Source of the DNA: Chitinophaga chungangae | Lineage (GTDB): Bacteria; Bacteroidota; Bacteroidia; Chitinophagales; Chitinophagaceae | Length of the DNA stretch: 64,000 nucleotides | Assembly (NCBI RefSeq): GCF_017742215.1 | Contig: NZ_JAGHKP010000002.1 | Coordinates: 409,050 to 473,049, forward strand | Direction: 5' to 3' | In this document: positions 19,327 to 27,205 of the stretch, in pieces | Position numbering within the stretch: position 1 is the first letter of the stretch | Layout of the letters: every line of letters starts with the position of its first letter | Notes under the pieces: generated by a model | Databases searched by the model: none | Seen by the model: the letters and a program-made list of their open reading frames with translations, nothing else | Told to the model about the DNA's origin: nothing | Position numbers and translations under genes: made by a program

Positions 19327-20598
19327 TCACGCAATACGGTCGCTGCCGAAATAATGGTGCAGCGCCTCCGGCAGCATGATGCCTCCGGGCGTCTGGTTAT
19401 TTTCCAGCAGGCAGGCCACGATCCTGGGAAGCGCCAGGGAGCTGCCGTTCAGCGAATGTACCAGCTGATTCTTACCGTTCTCGTCTTTATACCGGATCTT
19501 CATCCTGTTGGTCTGGTAGCTTTCGAAATTGCTCACGGAGCTTACTTCCAGCCATTTTTCCTGCGCGGCGGACCATACCTCGAAGTCGTAGGTCTGCGCG
19601 GATGTAAAGCTCATATCGCCGCCGCAAAGGTTCAGGATGCGGTAAGGCAGGTTCAGCGAAATGAGCAGCTTCTCCACATGCTGCACCATTTCCTCCAGCA
19701 CGGCGTATGATTTATCGGGCTGCACGAGTTGTACCAGCTCTACTTTTTCGAACTGGTGCAGGCGGTTGAGGCCGCGCACGTCTTTGCCGTAAGAACCGGC
19801 TTCGCGGCGGAAGCAGGGCGTGTAGGCGGTCATGCGCACGGGCAGCTCGCTTTCTTTCAGTATCTCGTCGCGGTAAATGTTGGTAACGGGCACTTCCGCG
19901 GTGGGTATGAGGTAGAAATTGTCTTCGGTCACAAAGTACATCTGCCCTTCCTTGTCAGGCAGCTGGCCGGTGCCGTAGGCGCTGGCTTCGTTCACCATGT
20001 AAGGCGGCAGCACTTCCGTATAGCCGTTGGCGGTATTGTAGTCCAGGAAGTAGCTGATCAGTGCGCGCTGCAGCCTTGCGCCCTTGTTTTTGTAAACAGG
20101 GAAGCCGCTCCCGGTGATCTTGTTGCCCAGCTCGAAATCGATCAGGTCGTATTTTTTCGCGAGGTCCCAGTGCGGCACAGAACCTTCGGCCAGCACGGGT
20201 TTGGAGCCACCGCCGCGTACTTCCACGTTATCTTCGGGCGTTTTTCCCTGCGGCACGTTGGCGCCGGGCAGGTTGGGCAGTTTCACGAGGGTGTCGTGCA
20301 GGTCTTTCTCCGTTTTGCGGAGCGCTTCGTCGATCGGGCCGAGGGCCTGTTTAAAAGCGGCCACGTCCTGCTTGCGGGTTTCCGCGCCGGCTTTATCGCC
20401 CGATGCCATCAGTTTGCCGATCTCCTTTGAGGCCGAATTTATCTTCGCTTGCGTTTCATCATACTCCAACGTCAGCTTCTTCCGCTGATCGTCCAGCGCC
20501 AGCACTTCCTCCACGATACCGGGCTCTTTAAAATGCTTCACAGCCAGCCTTTCCAGTACCAGTTCCTTGTTCTGACGAATAAATTGTACCTGTAACAT
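19327..20598 (-). CDS. serS: Serine-tRNA ligase
   Basis: SerS is a cytosolic class II aminoacyl-tRNA synthetase that charges tRNA-Ser. The 423-residue protein starts with MLQVQFIRQNKELVLERLAV, then the long antiparallel coiled coil that recognises the tRNA variable arm (about residues 30-100). The catalytic core holds motif 2 in TPCFRREAGSYGKD (about 262-275) and motif 3 in LNGSSLALPRIVACLLENNQ (about 380-399). Length is standard. A full Bacteroidota promoter match lies upstream at 20618-20648. Confidence 0.97.
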   Translation of the reverse strand: MLQVQFIRQNKELVLERLAVKHFKEPGIVEEVLALDDQRKKLTLEYDETQAKINSASKEIGKLMASGDKAGAETRKQDVAAFKQALGPIDEALRKTEKDLHDTLVKLPNLPGANVPQGKTPEDNVEVRGGGSKPVLAEGSVPHWDLAKKYDLIDFELGNKITGSGFPVYKNKGARLQRALISYFLDYNTANGYTEVLPPYMVNEASAYGTGQLPDKEGQMYFVTEDNFYLIPTAEVPVTNIYRDEILKESELPVRMTAYTPCFRREAGSYGKDVRGLNRLHQFEKVELVQLVQPDKSYAVLEEMVQHVEKLLISLNLPYRILNLCGGDMSFTSAQTYDFEVWSAAQEKWLEVSSVSNFESYQTNRMKIRYKDENGKNQLVHSLNGSSLALPRIVACLLENNQTPGGIMLPEALHHYFGSDRIA

Positions 20599-20617
20599 TA
20601 TTGCTCTTGAATTTGGA

Positions 20618-20648
20618 CAAAGATAACGGGGTTCGCGCTTAACTCAAA
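20618..20648 (-). promoter_or_regulatory. Promoter for serS
   Basis: On the minus strand TTTG (20648-20645), 19 bases, then TATCTTTG (20625-20618): an exact match to TTTG-N19-TAnnTTTG. It is 20 bases from the serS ATG, and its -33 element falls inside the end of nadE. Confidence 0.6.
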
Positions 20649-22306
20649 TATTTCCCCACAATTGGCACCCTGCGCCCTACGCCAAAGGCTTTGGACGATA
20701 CGCGGATGATCGGGCAGAACTGGTTGCGTTTGTATTCGTTGGTGTTCACCATTTTCAGGGCGCGGGCCACCAGCGCTGCGTCGTAACCGCGGGCTACGAT
20801 CTCCTTCGGCCCCTGCGTACGCTCGATGTACTGGTACAGTATCCTGTCCAGCACGGCGTAATCTGGCAGGCTGTCGCTGTCTTTCTGGTTGGGCCGCAGT
20901 TCGGCGGACGGCGCTTTTTCGATGATGTTCACGGGGATGATCTCCCGGTTGCGGTTGATGTACCGCGCCAGGGCGTATACCTGCATCTTGTACACGTCGC
21001 CCAGTACGGAAAGGCCGCCGGCCATATCGCCGTAGAGCGTGCCGTAGCCGGTGCTCAGCTCGCTTTTGTTGGAAGTATTGAGCAAGATGTAGCCGAACTT
21101 GTTGCTCAGCGCCATCAGCAGGTTGCCGCGGATGCGGCTCTGGGTGTTCTCTTCAGCCACATTGAAGGGCAGGCCGTGAAAAAACGGGTCCAGCGTATCG
21201 AGGAAAGTTTCGTAAATGTTGTTGATGCGGATCACATCGTAAGGGTTCTCCAGGTTGCGGGACAGCGCCACCGCATCGTCTACAGAATGTTCGGTGGAAT
21301 AGGGAGACGGCATCAATATCGCGCGCACGTTTTCCTTGCCCAATGCCTCCACCGCCAGCGCCAGCGTCACCGCGCTGTCTATGCCGCCGGAAGACCCGAG
21401 GATGGCCTGTTTGAAGCCCATCTTCCCGAAATAGTCGCGGATGCCCAGCACAATGGCGTCGTATATCCGGTCGATGTTATGGTCGAACTCCAGCTCTTCC
21501 AGCGTGGCTGCTTTTGGCGTAGTACCGCTTGCCGGCCGCTTTTGCTGAAGATCGGTGAAATTGAAGCTGCCGGTGGCTTCGGCGAAATACGGCATCTGCA
21601 ATACGAGATTGCCTTCCGCGTCGAACACCATGGAGCCGCCGTCGAACACGATCTCCGTCTGGGAACCGACCGTATTGCAGTAATACATGGGCAGATGGTA
21701 TTTCATCACGTTGGCGCGGATGATCTCGCGGCGGCTTTCGTCGTGGTTGTAATCGAAGGGGGAGGCGGACAGGTTGATCATTACGTCGGGCTGCTGCTCC
21801 ATCAGTTTGTCCATCGGGCAAATGCGGTACAGCGGGTTGTCTCCCAGGTTCCAGATGTCTTCGCAAATGGTCACCGCCAGTTTTTTCCCTTTGAAAGGGA
21901 TCACCTGCCATTCGAAGCCCGGCTCGAAATACCGGTGCTCGTCGAACACATCGTAGGTGGGCAGCAGCGTTTTATGGATCACCTGCTGCACTTTGCCTTC
22001 GTACAGGAACCAGGCGGCGTTAAAAAGGTCTTTGCCTTCGGGATTGGGGTTCCGGTGCGGGGCGCCTACCAGCACGGCCACGCGGTGGGTATGACTTTTT
22101 ATCTCGTCGATGGCAGCATAACTGCGGGCGATGAAATCTTCGAACTCCAGGAAATCCCTCGGGGGGTAGCCGCACACGCAAAGCTCCGAAAAAACGACGA
22201 GGTCTGCCCCCTGCTGTTCCGCTTCCTGTATGGCTTTAACGATCTTGGCGGTGTTTGCTTCAAAGTTCCCGATATGATAGTTCTGCTGGGCTAAAAAGAT
22301 GTTCAT
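20639..22306 (-). CDS. nadE: Glutamine-dependent NAD+ synthase
   Basis: NadE makes NAD+ from nicotinic acid adenine dinucleotide with ATP, using ammonia released from glutamine. The 555-residue protein is the two-domain form: an N-terminal nitrilase-type glutaminase with Glu in FSELCVCGYPPRDFLE, Lys in HKTLLPTYDVFDE and Cys in TICEDIWNLGD (about residue 149), and a C-terminal synthetase with the P-loop LGSSGGIDSAVTLALA (about 305-320). Length fits this short glutamine-dependent group. A TACCTTTG element lies 20 bases upstream. Confidence 0.96.
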   Translation of the reverse strand: MNIFLAQQNYHIGNFEANTAKIVKAIQEAEQQGADLVVFSELCVCGYPPRDFLEFEDFIARSYAAIDEIKSHTHRVAVLVGAPHRNPNPEGKDLFNAAWFLYEGKVQQVIHKTLLPTYDVFDEHRYFEPGFEWQVIPFKGKKLAVTICEDIWNLGDNPLYRICPMDKLMEQQPDVMINLSASPFDYNHDESRREIIRANVMKYHLPMYYCNTVGSQTEIVFDGGSMVFDAEGNLVLQMPYFAEATGSFNFTDLQQKRPASGTTPKAATLEELEFDHNIDRIYDAIVLGIRDYFGKMGFKQAILGSSGGIDSAVTLALAVEALGKENVRAILMPSPYSTEHSVDDAVALSRNLENPYDVIRINNIYETFLDTLDPFFHGLPFNVAEENTQSRIRGNLLMALSNKFGYILLNTSNKSELSTGYGTLYGDMAGGLSVLGDVYKMQVYALARYINRNREIIPVNIIEKAPSAELRPNQKDSDSLPDYAVLDRILYQYIERTQGPKEIVARGYDAALVARALKMVNTNEYKRNQFCPIIRVSSKAFGVGRRVPIVGKYLS

Positions 22307-22325
22307 CCGTTCTTTTTTTCTGCTG

Positions 22326-22333
22326 CAAAGGTA
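22326..22333 (-). promoter_or_regulatory. Candidate -7 element for nadE
   Basis: TACCTTTG on the minus strand, 19 bases before the nadE ATG. No clear -33 partner. Confidence 0.35.
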
Positions 22334-22348
22334 CGCCTAATCGACGGT

Positions 22349-23077
22349 TTAAAAATAAACCCCGAGGCGCAGCACGAAGTTGTTGGTATTGATGCGGCCG
22401 TCGTCCCATTTACTGTTGCGGGTAACGTCCACGAAGTTGTTCTGGTAAATGAAGCCCAGCGTGCCGGTGAGGGTTTCGGTGAGGGGATAATCTACGCCGC
22501 CGCCCAATACCAGCCCGGCTATCAGCGGGTTCACGTCTTTGAGGATCTTCACCTTCTCGTATTTCTGCTGGCCGCTGATCACATTGGCCCTGGCCCTGAT
22601 GGGGAAACCGGCGAAGCCGCCGAACTGGCCCCAGACGCCCACGCCGCGGTCGGTGTCTGTACGGAGCTTAAGCGTGATGGGTGCTTCGATGTACTGCAAA
22701 CGGATGTCGTATTCTGAAGCCGCAGCGTTGTAATCGTCCAGCCCGAGGCCGGTCTCGTATTGCATTACGCTGCCCATATGACTGATCTGCAAGCCGGAAC
22801 CGATGGCGTAATTGCCGGATTCGTCGAGGAAAAAGTCGGCCAGGATGCCGTAGCTGAAATAAAACCGGCCGCTGTTGCGTTCCACGCCATTATCCTGTGC
22901 TTTCAGCAACGAAGCGCCGGGGTCGAGCTTAAAGCCCAGGCGCATCCTGCGGCCTGTTTTTTCGGACAACGAACTGCTGAGCGTTTGCTGCGCCTGCGCG
23001 GCCAGCGAAAACACGAGCATGGAACAAAGGGCAAGTAAAGATTTCCGGAATAAATTGTTATGCAATATTTTTACCAT
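22349..23077 (-). CDS. Porin-family outer-membrane beta-barrel protein
   Basis: A 242-residue secreted protein: signal peptide of about 30 residues (MVKILHNNLFRKS to AAQAQ), then a repeated pattern of amphipathic strands ending in a hydrophobic-aromatic tail, RLGVYF, typical of outer-membrane barrels. Blocks such as GFKLDPGASLL, NYAIGSGLQISHMG and ITLKLRTDTD suggest an OmpW/PorT-like small barrel of eight to ten strands. Function unknown. An ATG at 23077 is chosen over long upstream extensions because it begins the signal peptide. Its start is only 20 bases from the divergent gldB start. Confidence 0.83.
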   Translation of the reverse strand: MVKILHNNLFRKSLLALCSMLVFSLAAQAQQTLSSSLSEKTGRRMRLGFKLDPGASLLKAQDNGVERNSGRFYFSYGILADFFLDESGNYAIGSGLQISHMGSVMQYETGLGLDDYNAAASEYDIRLQYIEAPITLKLRTDTDRGVGVWGQFGGFAGFPIRARANVISGQQKYEKVKILKDVNPLIAGLVLGGGVDYPLTETLTGTLGFIYQNNFVDVTRNSKWDDGRINTNNFVLRLGVYF

Positions 23078-23097
23078 CTCTAAAGTTTTAATGGGCG

Positions 23098-24129
23098 ATG
23101 CAAAATTATAAGAATAAATATTTCCTCGCAGCCTTATTCCTGACCGGCTGGATAATTTCAGGATGCGGTGGCGGGAAGAACGTTCCCGATGTAAGCCACA
23201 TTCCCATCGACGTGAAAATACGGCGGTTCGACGAAGCTTTTTTCCGTACCGATACCAATAACGTGGCGGCAGGTTTAAAATTGCTGGCGGAAGATTATCC
23301 CCGCTTCGCCCCCCCATACTTTACCCACATTCTCAACTTCGGCCCTTTTTCAGACACCGGCCGGCTGATGCAAATGCAGGCGCACGACTTCCTGGTGAAT
23401 AAAGACTTCAGGGCGTTGCAGGATTCGGTGGAAACACACTTTAAAAACATACAACCCGTAGAAGCCGCGCTCACACAGGCTTTCAGGCTCACCAAATATT
23501 ACATTCCAAGGTTCGAGGCCCCGCAGGTGGTGAGCTTCATTTCCGCCATCGGCAATTTTGGGGCAGTGGTAATGGATTCCACGGTGGGCGTAGGGCTGGA
23601 CATGCATATGGGCGCGGACTTCCCGGTGTACCGCCTGGTGCCCGATTACCCGGACTACGTGGTACGTAAATTCACGCCGGAATATATACCCGTGAACGTG
23701 ATGAAGGTGGTGCAGGAAGACCTGTTCCCGCCGCACCAGGAAGGTGCGCAGCTGGTGGTGAAGCTCATCGATATGGGCAGGCAGCAGTATTTCCTCGAAA
23801 AGGTATTGCCCGAAACGGACGAAGAAATACGGTTGGGGTATACCAAAGAACAGCTGGCCTACTGCAACGAAAACGAGGAGATGATATGGCAGTATTTCGT
23901 GCAGAACAAGCTATTGTACACTACGGACTGGCAGGACATCATGCGTTACACCGGCGAAGGCCCCAGCACGCAGGGCATGCCCGCCGGGGCGCCGGGGCAG
24001 ATCGGCGCGTACCTGGGTTACCGCATCGTGCAGGCGTACGTAAAACGCAACCCCGATATGTCGCTGGAGCAACTGATGGCGGAAAAAGACGCGATGGCGA
24101 TCTTCAACAAAGCAAAATACCGGCCGTAA
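23098..24129 (+). CDS. gldB: Gliding motility lipoprotein GldB
   Basis: GldB is an envelope lipoprotein required for gliding in Flavobacterium and relatives; its exact mechanism is unknown. The 343-residue protein has a lipoprotein signal ending in ISGC (Cys23) and then the family start VKIRRFDEAFFRTD (about residues 40-53). Other matching blocks are the FGPFSDTGRLM region, MHMGADFPVYRL and a C-terminal GAPGQIGAYLGYRIVQAYVKR. Length is typical. It is divergent from the porin gene with almost no space for separate promoters. Confidence 0.9.
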   Translation: MQNYKNKYFLAALFLTGWIISGCGGGKNVPDVSHIPIDVKIRRFDEAFFRTDTNNVAAGLKLLAEDYPRFAPPYFTHILNFGPFSDTGRLMQMQAHDFLVNKDFRALQDSVETHFKNIQPVEAALTQAFRLTKYYIPRFEAPQVVSFISAIGNFGAVVMDSTVGVGLDMHMGADFPVYRLVPDYPDYVVRKFTPEYIPVNVMKVVQEDLFPPHQEGAQLVVKLIDMGRQQYFLEKVLPETDEEIRLGYTKEQLAYCNENEEMIWQYFVQNKLLYTTDWQDIMRYTGEGPSTQGMPAGAPGQIGAYLGYRIVQAYVKRNPDMSLEQLMAEKDAMAIFNKAKYRP

Positions 24130-24229
24130 CGGCGGAAAGGAAAAGAAATAAGGAAAATGCCTTGAGCTGAGGAAGCAGTACAGGGAAAATATGCCCGGCC
24201 AGCAACGGCCGTGGCAGCGGGCGCCGGGA

Positions 24230-24616
24230 TTAGTTCATTTTGAACGGTACCACCATCTGGAATTCCGGGATCTTCACGTCGAACAGCTTTTTGTTCAACT
24301 GGTTCTCCATCTGGTAAGTGCCGTACATTTTGCCGATTTCCGTGCGGAGATTGGAGCCGGAAACGTATTGGTAACTTTCGTTGGGGGCAAGCAGCGGCTG
24401 TACGCCCACTACGCCTTCCCCTTCCACTTCGCGGTGGGTGCCGTTGGAATCGATGATATACCAGTGGCGGCGGAGCAATTTTATCGGGAATGTGTTGTTA
24501 TTTTCGATGGTAATGCGGTAGGCAAACATGAACTCACTTCCTATCGGATTGGAGTAATCCGGCTGATAAAACGTTTCCACGCTGATCGTGATTCCTTCTG
24601 TGACCTTCTTGACCAT
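24230..24616 (-). CDS. apaG: ApaG family protein
   Basis: ApaG is a small fibronectin type III-like protein; mutants of the enteric gene affect cobalt/magnesium resistance and diadenosine tetraphosphate levels, but its biochemical role is unsettled. The 128-residue product from the ATG at 24616 (MVKKVTEGITISVETFYQPD) is the usual length. The family core is clear: YRITIENNNTFPIKLLRRHW, IIDSNGTHREVEGEGVVG, and QPLLAPNESYQYVSGS. It is convergent with gldB and stands alone. Confidence 0.93.
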   Translation of the reverse strand: MVKKVTEGITISVETFYQPDYSNPIGSEFMFAYRITIENNNTFPIKLLRRHWYIIDSNGTHREVEGEGVVGVQPLLAPNESYQYVSGSNLRTEIGKMYGTYQMENQLNKKLFDVKIPEFQMVVPFKMN

Positions 24617-24699
24617 ATGATCAACCTTTGACGTAAAAATAAGGAAAATACCCACGTTGCAACATTTTTTTATCCTGCCCCCGGGGTTTTAACGATTCT

Positions 24700-25026
24700 T
24701 TAGGCTATTTCCACACCATCCAGCTCGGTGGCGTTATGCTCGGCCTGGCGGGCGTCTTTTTCGAAAGGACTGTTGTAGTAGCCGAACCTTACCCAATCGT
24801 TGACGTACCGCCAGAGAAAGGGAAAAAAGCCGTGCTGCCGGTACTGGCGCACATGCCGCACCTCGTGCCGCACCCAGCGGGTATTGGCGAGAAAGGTTTC
24901 CCGGCTTACCCCGTGCAGGTGAATCACCCGGCCAAACACGATGGCAATGGCGCTGCTGCCCATTTTCAGGGCGGCCAGTCTGGCCACCCACGAGTTTTCC
25001 CTGATCCGGCAATAAAGCTTTTCCAT
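24700..25026 (-). CDS. Small DUF4157-like protein with HExxH motif
   Basis: A 108-residue protein without signal peptide. Its central motif HEVRHVRQY (His54, Glu55, His58) matches the HExxH zinc-protease signature as it appears in DUF4157 proteins, which also have a following Q. The rest is basic and aromatic: FLWRYVNDWVRFGYYNSPFEKDARQAE resembles the DUF4157 tail ending in E-xx-A/D. No protease activity is shown for most of this family. The start at 25026 is the first ATG and gives a compact domain. Confidence 0.7.
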   Translation of the reverse strand: MEKLYCRIRENSWVARLAALKMGSSAIAIVFGRVIHLHGVSRETFLANTRWVRHEVRHVRQYRQHGFFPFLWRYVNDWVRFGYYNSPFEKDARQAEHNATELDGVEIA

Positions 25027-25059
25027 GGGCGCAATTTAAGGGAAACGAGGTTGCACCGC

Positions 25060-25089
25060 AAAAAGCTGCCGGCCACAACGGCCGGCAGC
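25060..25089 (-). terminator. Terminator after the DUF5777 operon
   Basis: A perfect ten-base-pair stem (GCTGCCGGCC with GGCCGGCAGC), five-base loop, followed on the minus strand by five U; 28 bases past the stop at 25118. Confidence 0.82.
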
Positions 25090-25117
25090 AGCAATCGGAA
25101 ATGTAAGCTGGCAGAGA

Positions 25118-26044
25118 TTATTTACGCAGCGAGAACCTTCTCGAAATATTGAAACCCCAGCGGAACTGACCCTGCGTCCAGGTAGTGACCGTTTCGGGGA
25201 TGAACTGGTTTTCGAGGATGGCGGTGGAGTTGGTGAAGTTCAGGTGAAACACGTGCCCGCCGGTTTCGATCTCCACGCCCACGCCCAGCGAGTTGTAGAA
25301 CTTCGTGCCGCGGGATTCGTAGTAGTCCTTACTTTCTTCGTCGCGGAACGGCACGAAATAATCCACCACCAGCGCTACTCTTTTCGAGAAACGCAGGCGG
25401 CCGCCCACGCCCATGGCAAACATGTTGTTCATGTCCTTATACCCCACGCGGTTGCGATGCACATACGTAGGCAGCACCGCCAGCGAAATGATGTCGCCGA
25501 ACTTGCGGGAGATGATGGCCTGCGCCGTGTAGCTCATTCGGCTGCTGAAGCTGTCGAAATAATTGACGTCGCTTTTTTCCGGGCTGCTTTTCATGCCGCT
25601 CGCCACCACGTTGCCGAATACGGTAACGCCAATGGGTATACGGTTGTCCATGGTCTGCTGCAGCACTTTGAACTTGCCCAGCACTTCGTACATCTGTGAA
25701 AAATTACCGCTTCCTTTGGCACGGCTGATACCGGCGGTAAGGCGGTCGGTAATGCCGTATTCGAAAGCGATGCGGATGTCCGTGGAATTGTCCATCCCGA
25801 AAAAGGTGCTGGAGCCGCCGCCCGAGCCGCCGATGTCGCCAAAGCGGTGCGCCACGCGGAAATCGAGGTCGCCTTTGGCGAGCGTTTCGTTGCTTTGGCC
25901 GTTGATGATGCGGGTGCTTTTAAAAGTAGCGATCACCGGGTCGCGGCGAACGGAATCTTTCCCGAACAGTTCGCCCAGGTTGTCCTGCGCCATCGCGGCG
26001 GGCGCCGCCAGCAGCAGGACTGATAACATGCGGATGTGCAACAT
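25118..26044 (-). CDS. DUF5777 family outer-membrane beta-barrel protein
   Basis: A 308-residue secreted protein with a signal peptide (about residues 1-19, ending AMAQ). The family shows as FKSTRIINGQSNETLAKGDL (about 44-63) followed by DFRVAHRFGDI, then alternating hydrophobic strands, ending in an aromatic tail (FNISRRFSLRK). It is the last gene of a three-gene run after a cytochrome-like lipoprotein and a YceI protein, an arrangement repeated in many Bacteroidota. This suggests a conduit or partner barrel for a redox or isoprenoid-binding system; that reading is inference. Confidence 0.85.
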   Translation of the reverse strand: MLHIRMLSVLLLAAPAAMAQDNLGELFGKDSVRRDPVIATFKSTRIINGQSNETLAKGDLDFRVAHRFGDIGGSGGGSSTFFGMDNSTDIRIAFEYGITDRLTAGISRAKGSGNFSQMYEVLGKFKVLQQTMDNRIPIGVTVFGNVVASGMKSSPEKSDVNYFDSFSSRMSYTAQAIISRKFGDIISLAVLPTYVHRNRVGYKDMNNMFAMGVGGRLRFSKRVALVVDYFVPFRDEESKDYYESRGTKFYNSLGVGVEIETGGHVFHLNFTNSTAILENQFIPETVTTWTQGQFRWGFNISRRFSLRK

Positions 26045-26063
26045 ATCGTTGGTTTGTAATTTT

Positions 26064-26612
26064 TTATTTGTTTACGGCCGAGTACACGGCTTCCACCGTT
26101 ACTTCCACTACTTCGGCGATGTTTTTCACCACCAGGCTGGGAATTTTGATCTTATGGTCCGCCACGCGCACGTTGAATTTCGATTTGGCCGACACCACGC
26201 CGTTCTGCACCGTGATCGTGCCTTTTTCGCGGTAGGTTTTGGTAACGCCGTGCATATCCAGCGTGCCTTCCACGGTAACGGGGTACACCCCGTCCTTTTT
26301 CAGGTCCACGTTTTCCACCACCTTGCCTTTAAATTCAGCGTGGGGGTATTTATCGCTTTCGAGATAATTTTCGTTGAAATGTTCCTGCATCAGTTTTTTC
26401 CTGAATTGGAACGTATTGATCGGCACTTTGAAATAAATGGCTTTGGTGGCGGTGTTGATCGCGGAAACGCCCTGCGTGGTTTTGGCTTCAATGTCTTCCA
26501 GCGGCGCGCTGGAATAGAAGCTGAAGGTAACGTTGCGGCAGGACTGGATATCCTGCGCAAAACCGGCGAGGCCGCCGCATAACAGGCAACATATGAACAG
26601 GAATTTTTTCAT
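26064..26612 (-). CDS. YceI family lipocalin-like periplasmic protein
   Basis: YceI proteins form a beta barrel that can bind isoprenoid chains such as polyprenyl or quinone precursors. The 182-residue product has a signal peptide (about 1-19, GLAGFAQ) and the YceI pattern of FSFYSSAPLEDIEAKT, FKVPINTFQFRKKLMQEHF and YLESDKYPHAEFKGKV (about 95-112, near the family F-x-S-t-x-i signature). It lies 21 bases after the cytochrome-like gene and 19 before the DUF5777 gene, so the three are one operon. Confidence 0.92.
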   Translation of the reverse strand: MKKFLFICCLLCGGLAGFAQDIQSCRNVTFSFYSSAPLEDIEAKTTQGVSAINTATKAIYFKVPINTFQFRKKLMQEHFNENYLESDKYPHAEFKGKVVENVDLKKDGVYPVTVEGTLDMHGVTKTYREKGTITVQNGVVSAKSKFNVRVADHKIKIPSLVVKNIAEVVEVTVEAVYSAVNK

Positions 26613-26633
26613 CTGGCGGATTTGAAAGGTGGA

Positions 26634-27005
26634 TCAATCAGGCATGCCGTTGCTCACCCAGCATGCGATGGAATCGCGCGTAGCGCGGGACAGCGGGGGG
26701 AAACCCTGGCTTTGCGGCATGTCCGCATTCTGGCTGGTTACACGCAGCGTCCAGCTGGCGCCGTTGGCGCTGATGTAACTTTTGAGTTTGGCGGGCGTGG
26801 AGAAATCCGCGATCAACGGCGAGCCGGTGCCGGGATGGCAGCTCCTGTTGGTGCAGTTTTCCTGTACGATGGCGTACACGCGGGCGCTTTTGATATCCAC
26901 CGAGGCGCAGTTGGACGGCGTTACCGGTTCGGGCGCCTGTTCGGAAGTACAGGCCGTCAGGCTTATTCCTGTCAGGAGAACAAGGTTGATCAATAATCGT
27001 TTCAT
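26634..27005 (-). CDS. Cytochrome c-like lipoprotein with CX4CH motif
   Basis: A 123-residue lipoprotein (lipobox LTAC, Cys19) beginning MKRLLINLVL. Residues 51-57 read CTNRSCH, a CX4CH arrangement in place of the usual CXXCH, set in the context ARVYAIVQENC that normally leads into cytochrome c haem sites of Bacteroidota. Later residues (DMPQSQGFPPLSRATRDSIACWVSNGMPD) resemble the end of planctomycete-type cytochrome domains, including a candidate methionine ligand. Haem attachment is plausible but unproven. First gene of the cytochrome-YceI-DUF5777 operon. Confidence 0.8.
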   Translation of the reverse strand: MKRLLINLVLLTGISLTACTSEQAPEPVTPSNCASVDIKSARVYAIVQENCTNRSCHPGTGSPLIADFSTPAKLKSYISANGASWTLRVTSQNADMPQSQGFPPLSRATRDSIACWVSNGMPD

Positions 27006-27180
27006 CCGTTGGTTATTTGTCTTTTTAAAGGCCGGATGGAACCTTGCATGGGCATCATGCTCGGTTTCATACGCTTGAAAGTTGGTATTGTATAGGCTTG
27101 CATAGGTTTTTATACGGCAGCTGACGGAGATGGGTTGCCTTGTTCGAAAGATAATAAAGAAAATGAGGGAATCCATTCCT

Positions 27181-27188
27181 TATTTTTG
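27181..27188 (+). promoter_or_regulatory. Candidate -7 element for murF
   Basis: TATTTTTG, 17 bases before the TTG start of murF. No -33 element found at the usual distance. Confidence 0.35.
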
Positions 27189-27205
27189 TATCAAATCTTT
27201 GCGTT

